From the NCBI GenBank assembly GCA_016200265.1, contig JACQFE010000019.1, forward strand, positions 1 through 64,000: a stretch of 64,000 nt of DNA. Reading direction: 5' to 3'. Numbering within the stretch: position 1 is the first letter of the stretch; each line of letters begins with the position of its first letter. A program made the position numbers and the translations under genes. This document shows positions 15,299-23,534 of the stretch, piece after piece. The DNA comes from Planctomycetota bacterium (GTDB lineage Bacteria; Planctomycetota; Phycisphaerae; UBA1845). The notes beneath the pieces were generated by a model. That model was not told the origin of the DNA. It made no database searches and saw only the letters and a program-made list of their open reading frames with translations.

Positions 15299-17863
15299 AT
15301 GTCTCAGCGGCATTCCATGGCAAGATTCGGATTCCTTGTTGCGATCATCAGTGCAATTCATCTGTTTACAGTGCAAACCGTCGTCGCCAAACCACCCACT
15401 GCCTCGCAAACCGAACGCCTCGTCACCGGTGACGCCGCGCGCATCGGCGAGGTTGTAGCCGGCACCGGCGCCACACTCAAATTCTATTTCACGCCGCGCC
15501 CGCCGCTGCCGGGAAATGGGAGCAATTTTGACTACCCCACGGGATGGAGTATCAATGGTCAGGAGCTCACGGTTTACAATGGCGGTTTCGTGTCGGTTTG
15601 GATCACCCAGATTGAAGGTTGGGATCCGGATCAAGACCACCATCCGCTTCTCCAGTTTTTCCAGGATCAGATCAATGTGCCGGGCCAGAACATATCCCCG
15701 CCGAATAGTTGCGCCCTGTCTCTACTACCTAGTCTATTTTCATGCACAAAGACATGCTCAGGCGGCGCGCAGGATGGCAATACCTGCACAAGCGATGCGA
15801 AGTGCATAGGTGGGGTGTGCATGGACCCATGCCCGGAGTTACTCGGGGAGAACGGTCCGGAGTGCGGCGCGGATCACCACGCTGGCTACTGTCCTGGGAG
15901 CTGGCAGAATCCAACTCGGTCGGACTGGATTTTCGCCGGATTGACCTCCGATCATGAGCTTCACAGCTCGACGGTGCTCGACGACGCTTTTGGTGGACCC
16001 TTGTTCAATGGAACGACAGACGGAATTTCTCAACGATTCGACAGCGGTGGAAGATTTTACACCGGGACATTGCTTCTTTCCGTACCTCTATCGTGTTGCA
16101 AGGGGACTTACACAATATCGCACAAGGCGAGCAAGACGTATGCCATCGACGAGGCCGTGCCGTCGAATTCGATTCCAATTGCGGCATTGATCAGCGGTCA
16201 GCTTGAGTGTCAGATTGGCCGGTGTTGCACCAACATTGGCAGTTCGAATACATGCACCACAAATGTGAACTATTTCGAATGCAATTCCCTTCCCAGCAGC
16301 AACGGGCATGTCTTTTTGCCCGGCTCGACCTGCACGACGCCATGTTGTGCCCCAGCTGGTTCGCCCTGTCATTTCTCCATCCCGCATCCAGAATGCATCA
16401 CTGGCCAACACTGCGACTCCACGGGCATCTGCGTAAATGACCCCGCGCCGGAGAGTACACCGTGCAACCTCACTTCGAGCAATCCTTGCTTGTCGCCGGA
16501 GGTCTGCGATGGGCAGGGCGGTTGTTTCCAGCATGATCCCGTGCCGGAAGGCACATCGTGCAATCTCACTTCCAGTAACCAATGCTTGTCGCCGGCGGTC
16601 TGCGATGGGCAAGGCAATTGTCTCCAGAATGATCCCCTGCCGGAGGGCACATCGTGCAATCTCACTTCCAGTAACCAATGCTTGTCGCCGGCGGTCTGCG
16701 ATGGGCAAGGCCAATGTTTCCTGCCCCCCGCCCCAATGGGCACTGCATGTACGCTGCAGGGCGCTTCGAATGATCCTTGCTTGTTGCCGGCGATTTGCGA
16801 TGGTGCAGGCAATTGCTTCCAGCCTCCGGCAGAAATGGGAACGCCTTGCATTTTGCCGAACAGCGTGTGTACGACCGATCCTTCGTGCAACGGACAAGGT
16901 CAGTGTGTCAGACAGCCTGCTCCGGCCGGAACGCCTTGTAACCGTGTGTCCACCAGTCCGTGCCTGGTCAATCCCATTTGCGACGGGCAAAGCAATTGCG
17001 TATTTCAATTCGCGAAGGCTGGTACTCTTTGCACATTGACGAACAGTCCATGCCAGGCTAACCCTTCTTGCGACGGCCAAGGGAATTGTGTCGGACAGTC
17101 TGTTCCCGTCGGGACGCCATGTACAATTGCGAGCAATCCCTGCCTGGCGAATTCCACTTGTAATAGTGCCGGCAATTGTGTCGGCGGGGTGAACGATAAC
17201 GGCCCCGAATGCCTCAAAAATCGCTACGTCACAATCGCTCCTGAAGCTACCGGCGGCCTATCGGCACTTCGCGTCACACTGACATCTCTCATGCACCCGC
17301 AGCCGCCGAATCTTCTGCAATTTCCGCCGCCGAACTTTACCGCTCTTGAAGGCCAAATCCGTTGGGTGGGTCAGATCAATGATTGTGAAGAAACGGAATT
17401 GCCGCCAACAATTTTCAAGTGCGCGTATTTGCAATGCACACCTTTTTACGCCGATTGGTCGAGTCAACTGAATGGCCAATGGCTGCACCTCATGGGCAAA
17501 GAGATTGTCCCGAGCTCGCTTTACACGATCGATCAGTTCAATGCGAGCTGCCAGGGCAATGAATCAAACTGCGCCGACATTGCCATGACCGTCCAAGTTG
17601 AAACGGCCCGACATGGTGATGTCGCACCTGCTTTTCAGCTTACCGCTCCCGGTTCGCCTCTGACTCAGCCGAATATTTCCGATGTGAGCGCAATCGTTGA
17701 CAAATTCAAAGGCGTGCCGACCGCCGTCAGCCGCACGCGGGCTCAGCTTGTGCCCGGTGCCATCGGGATCAATCAACGCGTGTCGATCACCGACGTCGCC
17801 ACCGACGTAGATGCTTTTGTAGGTTTGTCTTACATACAACCCGGCCCGCAGCAGTGTCCGTGA
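15299..17863 (+). CDS. secreted Cys-rich array protein 4 with tandem CDG repeats
   Basis: 854 residues, the longest of the array, from MSQRHSMARFGFLVAI with GAAGGGAA upstream; signal peptide through QTVVAKPP. The N-terminal module (AERLVTGDAARIGEVVAG form, here TERLVTG) is followed by a CSGGAQDGNTC unit. Residues about 375-630 hold eight or nine roughly 30-residue repeats of the form GTxCNLTSSNxCLSPAVCDGQGxC, three almost identical even in DNA. The dockerin-like module (ECLKNRYVTIAPEATGG to GPQQCP) ends the protein. Six cysteines per two repeats suggests disulphide-locked extracellular rods; this is inferred. Substrate unknown. Confidence 0.85.
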   Translation: MSQRHSMARFGFLVAIISAIHLFTVQTVVAKPPTASQTERLVTGDAARIGEVVAGTGATLKFYFTPRPPLPGNGSNFDYPTGWSINGQELTVYNGGFVSVWITQIEGWDPDQDHHPLLQFFQDQINVPGQNISPPNSCALSLLPSLFSCTKTCSGGAQDGNTCTSDAKCIGGVCMDPCPELLGENGPECGADHHAGYCPGSWQNPTRSDWIFAGLTSDHELHSSTVLDDAFGGPLFNGTTDGISQRFDSGGRFYTGTLLLSVPLSCCKGTYTISHKASKTYAIDEAVPSNSIPIAALISGQLECQIGRCCTNIGSSNTCTTNVNYFECNSLPSSNGHVFLPGSTCTTPCCAPAGSPCHFSIPHPECITGQHCDSTGICVNDPAPESTPCNLTSSNPCLSPEVCDGQGGCFQHDPVPEGTSCNLTSSNQCLSPAVCDGQGNCLQNDPLPEGTSCNLTSSNQCLSPAVCDGQGQCFLPPAPMGTACTLQGASNDPCLLPAICDGAGNCFQPPAEMGTPCILPNSVCTTDPSCNGQGQCVRQPAPAGTPCNRVSTSPCLVNPICDGQSNCVFQFAKAGTLCTLTNSPCQANPSCDGQGNCVGQSVPVGTPCTIASNPCLANSTCNSAGNCVGGVNDNGPECLKNRYVTIAPEATGGLSALRVTLTSLMHPQPPNLLQFPPPNFTALEGQIRWVGQINDCEETELPPTIFKCAYLQCTPFYADWSSQLNGQWLHLMGKEIVPSSLYTIDQFNASCQGNESNCADIAMTVQVETARHGDVAPAFQLTAPGSPLTQPNISDVSAIVDKFKGVPTAVSRTRAQLVPGAIGINQRVSITDVATDVDAFVGLSYIQPGPQQCP
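16425..17195 (+). repeat. tandem ~90-bp coding repeats in array gene 4
   Basis: Repeated units encode GT-x-CNLTSSN-x-CLSPAVCDGQG. The units around 16530-16620, 16620-16710 and the one before them share long identical stretches (for example CAATCTCACTTCCAGTAACC). Later units have diverged. This suggests recent local expansion by unequal crossing-over or slippage, added to older copies. Confidence 0.75.
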
Positions 17864-17915
17864 AGTTTTCCCAATGAGTAAGATTGAGGCTCGACGGATG
17901 ATTGCAGTGTACTGA

Positions 17916-17957
17916 AAAGGGAAATCCAATGACAAGAAAGGGAAATCCAATGACAAG
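17916..17957 (+). repeat. 21-bp tandem duplication of ribosome site and start codon
   Basis: Two perfect copies (17916-17936 and 17937-17957) of a 21-bp unit, AAAGGGAAATCCAATGACAA plus G. Each copy has its own Shine-Dalgarno-like AAAGGGAAA and ATG (17929 and 17950). They are in frame, so the array-5 protein can begin at either ATG, seven codons apart. Confidence 0.9.
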
Positions 17958-20046
17958 ACAACGTCCTCAATCGAATCTCGCGCTGCTTGCTGCGGTCACG
18001 AGTGCGGTCTATTTGTTCGCGGCTCGAAATGTTCTCGCCAAGCCACCGGCCACCAGCGGTGCCGAAAGATTCGTCACCGGAGATGCCGAGCGGATTGGAA
18101 GCGTTGCTGCCATTGTTCCTGCGGGGGTTGTGGTATCCCTTGTGCCGATCGCTGACACGGGAAACTATCCGGACGGCTATTCGATTTCAGGAAACCATCT
18201 TCTGGTTTCCGGAGGCGGCTTCACTTCGGTCTGGCTCACAAAAATGGAGGGTTGGGAGAATGCGCCCGGTCATCCGCAACTTCGTGCCTTCCAGGACCAA
18301 ATCGACGTCAACGGTTTTCGAGGCGCGACTGCGACTCCACCGTATCCCGGGTGCGATTTGCCTTATCCGCCGGATGTTTCTTGTACAAAGACATGCGCGT
18401 CGGGGTCGCTTTATGGTCATCCCTGTTCATCCGACCTCGATTGTCAGGGAAGCCTGTGCAAGGACTCGTGTAAATCGACTCTTATTTACGAAGGCTCTCA
18501 TTGTGGCACTCTTGCTCCCGGAGTTTGTGACTGGGCATATGAGAATCCGTTCGATACTGGCGGCATTTTCCAGGGAATTCCGCAAAATCAGTACGTGATT
18601 TCAGTGGACGTGACGAATCCGGCCGGACCGATCTTCTCCGGTTCCACGCAACCGGGCTTCGAGGTGGCATCTTCGACTGAGCACCATAATGTCGGGACGC
18701 TGTTGATCTCCGTGCCGCTCTGTTGTCGGGGCACTTACACAATCGGGCATGTTGCGAGCGCGACGTTTGCGAAGGATCAGGCACAGCCTTCGAACTCCAT
18801 ACCGATTATCCAATTCTCATCCGGACAACTGGAATGCCAGACCGGGGCGTGCTGTACAACGGGATCCAACGTTCCCTGTGGAGCGATATGCACGGAGGGC
18901 ATTTCCAAAGCGGAGTGTGACGCAATGCCATCCCGCGACGATCGGCATAACTTCAGGGTCAATGTCCTTTGCTCGGATTGTGTCGGCTGTTGCGACGATT
19001 GCGACGCATGCACGGTAGAAGGTTGTGGCGTCCCTTGCATTCACACGCCGAAACCGGGATGGGCGCCGGGCGGGTCGACGTGCTGCGATTCGATCACCGG
19101 GGAGCTCACGCACCTCATTTTGGGGAATTCAGGCTGCTTGATACCGAATTGCAGTGAGCCGAATTCGCATGGAACGGTCGTCATGACGCCGGCGCCGGCA
19201 GGTACACCCTGTTCGAGCGGGTCTTCTTGCATCCTGAACGAACAATGTGATAACAGCGGAAATTGTGTTGGAACCCACCTTCCTCAAGGAGCGGATTGTG
19301 CGTATCCGACGCTTGGCAGTGATCCATGCATTGGATCGGCCGCTTGTGACGCCCAAAGCCGTTGCATTCCCGCCGAATATCTCGGCCCGGAATGTTTGAA
19401 GAATCGTTACATCACATTCTCGCCAATTGATGTTGGAGGAGTATCTGCGCTGCGCGTCACGTTGGACTCATTGCAACATCCCCAGCCGCCGAATCTCCCC
19501 CAGGTTCCGCCCCCGAACTTCTCCGCATTTGAAGGGCAGATACGCTGGGTCGGGCAGGTGAACGACTGCGAGGAAACGGAATCGCCGCCGACCTCTTTCA
19601 AATGCGCGTATTTGCAATGCACGCCGGTGTATGCGAATTGGACCGCGCTGCTCAACGGACAATGGCTGCACTTGATGGGGCCGGAGATCATGCCCAGCTC
19701 GCTCTACACCATCGATCAACTGAATGTGAGCTGTCAGGGAAACGAGCAAAACTGTTCGGATGTTGCCGCCACGACACAGGTTGAGACTGCACGAAACGGC
19801 GACTGCTTTCCGCCTTATCAGGACCGAACTACTGGTGCCCCTCTTACTCAGCCGAACATTTCGGACGTGTCCGCCATCGTCGACAAATTTAAGGGTGTTC
19901 CGACCGCCATCAGCCGCACGCGGGCACAACTTGTCCCCAGCACGATCGGCATCAATCAGCGAGTGTCGATCACAGACGTCGCCACCGATATCGATGCGTT
20001 CATCAACCTCCCTTACTACCAGGCAGGCCCCCGGAATTGCCCATAA
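17929..20046 (+). CDS. secreted Cys-rich array protein 5 (dockerin-like C-terminus)
   Basis: 705 residues from the first of two duplicated starts (MTRKGNPMTRQRP; the second ATG at 17950 is equally possible). Signal peptide through RNVLAKPP. The N-terminal module is the most diverged of the array ([20 protein letters not shown], lacking the [11 protein letters not shown] part). The centre has CCDDCDACTVEGCGVPC and CSSGSSCILNEQCDNSGNC units. The C-terminal module (ECLKNRYITFSPIDVGG to GPRNCP) is strongly conserved. Its upstream spacer differs from those of genes 3, 4 and 6. Extracellular; function unknown. Confidence 0.85.
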   Translation: MTRKGNPMTRQRPQSNLALLAAVTSAVYLFAARNVLAKPPATSGAERFVTGDAERIGSVAAIVPAGVVVSLVPIADTGNYPDGYSISGNHLLVSGGGFTSVWLTKMEGWENAPGHPQLRAFQDQIDVNGFRGATATPPYPGCDLPYPPDVSCTKTCASGSLYGHPCSSDLDCQGSLCKDSCKSTLIYEGSHCGTLAPGVCDWAYENPFDTGGIFQGIPQNQYVISVDVTNPAGPIFSGSTQPGFEVASSTEHHNVGTLLISVPLCCRGTYTIGHVASATFAKDQAQPSNSIPIIQFSSGQLECQTGACCTTGSNVPCGAICTEGISKAECDAMPSRDDRHNFRVNVLCSDCVGCCDDCDACTVEGCGVPCIHTPKPGWAPGGSTCCDSITGELTHLILGNSGCLIPNCSEPNSHGTVVMTPAPAGTPCSSGSSCILNEQCDNSGNCVGTHLPQGADCAYPTLGSDPCIGSAACDAQSRCIPAEYLGPECLKNRYITFSPIDVGGVSALRVTLDSLQHPQPPNLPQVPPPNFSAFEGQIRWVGQVNDCEETESPPTSFKCAYLQCTPVYANWTALLNGQWLHLMGPEIMPSSLYTIDQLNVSCQGNEQNCSDVAATTQVETARNGDCFPPYQDRTTGAPLTQPNISDVSAIVDKFKGVPTAISRTRAQLVPSTIGINQRVSITDVATDIDAFINLPYYQAGPRNCP

Positions 20047-20102
20047 TGAGACACATTGACATGCGATCGCTCTGCTTGCGAATTGCCGAAAGGAAGCAAC
20101 CC
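20047..20102 (+). repeat. conserved array spacer (genes 5-6)
   Basis: 56-bp spacer (ACATGCGATCGCTCTGCTTG, then CGAATTGCCGAAAGGAAG) that matches the spacers before genes 3 and 4, although the gene that follows belongs to the other C-terminal class. Confidence 0.7.
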
Positions 20103-21632
20103 GTGTTTCGACAGATGACTATAAAGAATCTCGGATTTCTCGTTGCGGTCGCGAGTGCGATTTGTGTGTTCACAAATCAGTCTGTTGTCGCCAAGCCGCC
20201 TGCCGCTTCCGGGGCCGAACGCCTCGTCACCGGCGACGCCGCACGAATCGGACATGTTGTGACCGGCACCGGCGCCACGCTGAAATTCTATTTCACTCCG
20301 CGACCGCCGCTTCCCGGCGCTCTTTTTTCGTTGGCGTATCCGCAGGGCTACAACATTACGGGTCAAAAGCTCGTTGTCTCCCGCGGTGGGTTCTACTCCG
20401 CATGGATCACACAGATTGAAGGCTGGGACCCAATGGGCACAGGGAATCCGTTGCTCCGCTCGTTCCAGGACAAGATCGATGCGAACAGCTTTAAGGGCGA
20501 AAACGCATCACCGCCCAACCCCGGCTGCAACCTGGTTTACCCCGCAGTCGTCATTGCGTGTCAAAAGGTTTGCGCGGTTGGCGTCAATCATGGCAGCCCC
20601 TGTACTACGAATGGTAATTGTCCCGGCAGTACCTGTGTGGACCAATGTCCCAACCTGCTGGGAGAGCCCGGGCCGAAGTGTGGTGGCACCATCGCTGGAG
20701 TTTGTGACTGGGGTTGGCAAAACACCTTTCGCGCAGATTGGGTGTTGGTCGCAAATGCCCCGAGCGATCAAATCGCTGTTGCGCAGATTGTTTCACCGAC
20801 GGGCCCGGTTATCGCCGGCGTGACGTATCCCGGTGTTGAGATTTTCGACACGGGCGTTCGATATTATACGGGCACTCTTGTGCTTCCGGTTCCGGCTTGC
20901 TCCAAGGGCGTTTACACAATCGGTCACAAGATCGACGAGACGTTCGCCCAGGATCAGGCCCAGCCGGCGAATGACATCCCTGTTGCCGCGTTTGTGGCCG
21001 GGCAGCTTTCGATTCCGACCGGTTCATGCTGCACGGACTTCACCACGCCGTCGCAGGCGACATGCACGCCTTCGTTATTCCTTGCCGGGTGCGACGCACT
21101 CACCAGCACCAACCTGCACGTCTTTCGCCCGGACACCGACTGCAACATTCCTTGCGCCGTGGAATGCGTGGCCGACGCCGATTGCGACGACCTTGCTGAA
21201 TGCACGGATGACACATGTGCTCCCGATCAAACATGCCTTCACACGCGCAACGAGGCAAGATGTAACGACGGCCTCGATTGCACGGACGACGTTTGCACCT
21301 CGGAGGGAGCCTGTGTTCACACACTCAGCCCTGCTTGCAACGACGGCGTGGATTGCACGATTGACGCCTGCGCCCCCAATGGCGCATGCGTTCACACCCT
21401 CGACGATGCCATTTGCGACGATGGCCTGTTCTGCAACGGAGCGGAAACCTGTACCGCGGCCGGTTGCCAATCCGGCGAGCCTCCATGTGCCATTGGCGAA
21501 ACCTGCGACGAGAACGCCGATACCTGCACATTCATTCCCATCCCGACCGTATCGCAATGGGGCCTTGCGGTGATGGCGCTCATGCTTCTAATTGCGGCGA
21601 AGATCGGCTTTCGCAGACGCGCGATGAATTGA
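20103..21632 (+). CDS. secreted Cys-rich array protein 6 with IPTL-CTERM sorting signal
   Basis: 509 residues from a GTG (fMet-FRQMTIKNLGFLVAVAS), chosen because GAAAGGAAG precedes it and the spacer aligns with those of genes 3 and 4. Signal peptide through QSVVAKPP. The N-terminal module (AERLVTGDAARIGHVVTGTG) is the standard one. In place of the dockerin-like module it has CDDLAECTDDTCAPDQTC-type repeats, about four of them, and a C-terminal [20 protein letters not shown] segment followed by RRR. That matches the IPTL-CTERM sorting tail (motif, membrane helix, basic end), which is thought to be processed by exosortase H. Likely surface-attached. Confidence 0.86.
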   Translation: MFRQMTIKNLGFLVAVASAICVFTNQSVVAKPPAASGAERLVTGDAARIGHVVTGTGATLKFYFTPRPPLPGALFSLAYPQGYNITGQKLVVSRGGFYSAWITQIEGWDPMGTGNPLLRSFQDKIDANSFKGENASPPNPGCNLVYPAVVIACQKVCAVGVNHGSPCTTNGNCPGSTCVDQCPNLLGEPGPKCGGTIAGVCDWGWQNTFRADWVLVANAPSDQIAVAQIVSPTGPVIAGVTYPGVEIFDTGVRYYTGTLVLPVPACSKGVYTIGHKIDETFAQDQAQPANDIPVAAFVAGQLSIPTGSCCTDFTTPSQATCTPSLFLAGCDALTSTNLHVFRPDTDCNIPCAVECVADADCDDLAECTDDTCAPDQTCLHTRNEARCNDGLDCTDDVCTSEGACVHTLSPACNDGVDCTIDACAPNGACVHTLDDAICDDGLFCNGAETCTAAGCQSGEPPCAIGETCDENADTCTFIPIPTVSQWGLAVMALMLLIAAKIGFRRRAMN

Positions 21633-21643
21633 GGGAGAGAACG

Positions 21644-23155
21644 ATGAATAATGCACGACAACCAAGATGTCCAGCATCCTACATGCGCCTTTTTATGGCG
21701 ATCTTTGTATGCGCTGCTATCGGCTTGATGACTTTGGTTGGTGTTAATGCCGCGCAGCCGACCAGTCGTGGACGCGGCGAGGTAACTGAGTACCAGGCGT
21801 CTCATATTCAACGATTGGTTACCGGCGACGCCGAGCGAATCGGAAACGTTGTGGCCGGTACAGGTGCGACGCTGAAATTCTATTTCACACCGCGCCCTCC
21901 GCTGCTGGGAACAGAGCCATCGTTGGCCTATCCGACGGGGTGGAACATTTCGGGTCAGAAGCTCACCGTCTCCGGCGGCGGATTTGCGTCGGCATGGATT
22001 ACGCAGATCGAAGGCTGGGATCCGGATGGTAATGGCGACGTGCTCTTGCGCTCCTTTTCCGATGTGATTGATGTCTATTCTCTCTTTGGCGACAGCGCTT
22101 CACCCCCCAATACCGGCTGCGATGTTATCTACTCGCCTGTCGGATGGATTCCGTGCCAGAAAACCTGCGCCGGCGGCACCAACAACGGAAGCCCCTGCAA
22201 TGGGAATAGCAACTGCCCGGGCGGCGCATGTTCCAATCCGTGTCCGACGATTCTCGGGGAAAACGGCCCGCGATGTGGTTATTGGGCTTCGGGTATCTGC
22301 GACTCTATTTGGCAGAACACGGATCGGGCAGATTGGGTCTTGGGCAGCTATCCACCGCAACCGGAAGGAATTTTTGACGGACTCCCATGCTTTCATGGCC
22401 CGTGTTTCGGTGGAACGACGCCATTGGGGGTTGCGGTATCCGACGCCGGATTGCGTTATTACACAGGCACAGTCACGCTGCAGGTTCCTGCATGTTGCAA
22501 AGGCACGTACAAAATGACACACTTCGCTGAATTGACATTTGCCAACGATCAGGCCCAGCCCGCGAACAATATCCCCATCGCCGCCCTCATTAGCGGACAA
22601 TTGGAATGCATCGCCGGATCCTGTTGCACTGATTTCACTTCGACATCTCAGGCATCGTGTACGTCCAACATACTTCTCTCCGAGTGTAACGCGCTAAGCA
22701 GTTCGAATCTGCACATTTTTCGAGATGGTATCGACTGCACGACGCCCTGCGGGGTTGAATGCGTGACGGCGGCCGACTGCGACGACCACAAGTTGTGTAC
22801 GGCAGATTCATGCACATCCGACGGTCACTGTGTGCATACGCACACCGACGCCATTTGTGACGACGGCGTGATCTGCACGATTGACACCTGCGCCGCAAAC
22901 GGCACCTGCGTTAACACGCCCGATGATTCACGTTGCGACGATGGTCTTTTCTGCAATGGCGTCGAATACTGCACCGCAGCCGGCTGCGCTTACGGCGATC
23001 CGCCCTGCGGGTTTGGCGAAACCTGCGACGAAACGACCGATTCCTGCGAACTCGTTCCGATCCCGACAGTTTCCCAATGGGGGCTGACGATACTGGCTCT
23101 ACTCGTTCTCATCGCCGCGAAAATCCGCTTTCGCATCCAGCCCGATTTGCGGTAA
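21644..23155 (+). CDS. secreted Cys-rich array protein 7 with IPTL-CTERM sorting signal
   Basis: 503 residues from [17 protein letters not shown], with GAGGGAGAG upstream and only 11 bp after the previous stop. Signal peptide helix [18 protein letters not shown]. The shared N-terminal module runs from [19 protein letters not shown]. Cys-rich repeats ([54 protein letters not shown]) lead to [20 protein letters not shown] and a basic end. Its last third is a close copy of gene 6. It is probably anchored or sorted by exosortase H; that enzyme is not in this window. It closes the array. Confidence 0.86.
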   Translation: MNNARQPRCPASYMRLFMAIFVCAAIGLMTLVGVNAAQPTSRGRGEVTEYQASHIQRLVTGDAERIGNVVAGTGATLKFYFTPRPPLLGTEPSLAYPTGWNISGQKLTVSGGGFASAWITQIEGWDPDGNGDVLLRSFSDVIDVYSLFGDSASPPNTGCDVIYSPVGWIPCQKTCAGGTNNGSPCNGNSNCPGGACSNPCPTILGENGPRCGYWASGICDSIWQNTDRADWVLGSYPPQPEGIFDGLPCFHGPCFGGTTPLGVAVSDAGLRYYTGTVTLQVPACCKGTYKMTHFAELTFANDQAQPANNIPIAALISGQLECIAGSCCTDFTSTSQASCTSNILLSECNALSSSNLHIFRDGIDCTTPCGVECVTAADCDDHKLCTADSCTSDGHCVHTHTDAICDDGVICTIDTCAANGTCVNTPDDSRCDDGLFCNGVEYCTAAGCAYGDPPCGFGETCDETTDSCELVPIPTVSQWGLTILALLVLIAAKIRFRIQPDLR

Positions 23156-23410
23156 TAACCGTCGTTATCTGCCCTGATGCCGGGTCCGATCTTTCGATCC
23201 GCAGGCCTTGCTTGACGAGACAATTCAATCGCCTCTACGATTCGACCGTGGCAGAGGATGCGATCACCGCTAACGCCCGCCCAGCCGTGCCTTGCTCTTG
23301 CGGCGAATAAGGTTGGATCGCGTTGGCAGCCGTTTGCCGCGGCGAAAGGCGAAACCTCGATTAGGAGCTTGCCAGGGGCGGGTAGCGTGAATTTGAATGA
23401 AGCCCTGACG

Positions 23411-23435
23411 CGGAATTCCTCCATTCCACTATAAT
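23411..23435 (+). promoter_or_regulatory. possible promoter for the FG-GAP lipoprotein gene
   Basis: A perfect TATAAT (23430-23435) lies 100 bp before the lipoprotein start; the best -35 match (CTGACG ending at 23410) is 19 bp away, longer than ideal. The rest of the 379-bp gap (23156-23534) shows no convincing gene. Confidence 0.3.
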
Positions 23436-23534
23436 GGCCGCAGGTACGTTGCGTGGAACGGTTCGAAGCCTGAAAAAACGTTGTTGCGGCCTCGACAGCC
23501 GTCATCGAAATCGACAAGAAAGAGGAGTGATTTC

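Noticed and set aside
16088-17080. Minus-strand frame of 330 residues inside array gene 4
   Set aside because: It mirrors the plus-strand repeats and has no start signal; the plus-strand gene has signal peptide, repeats and C-terminal module.
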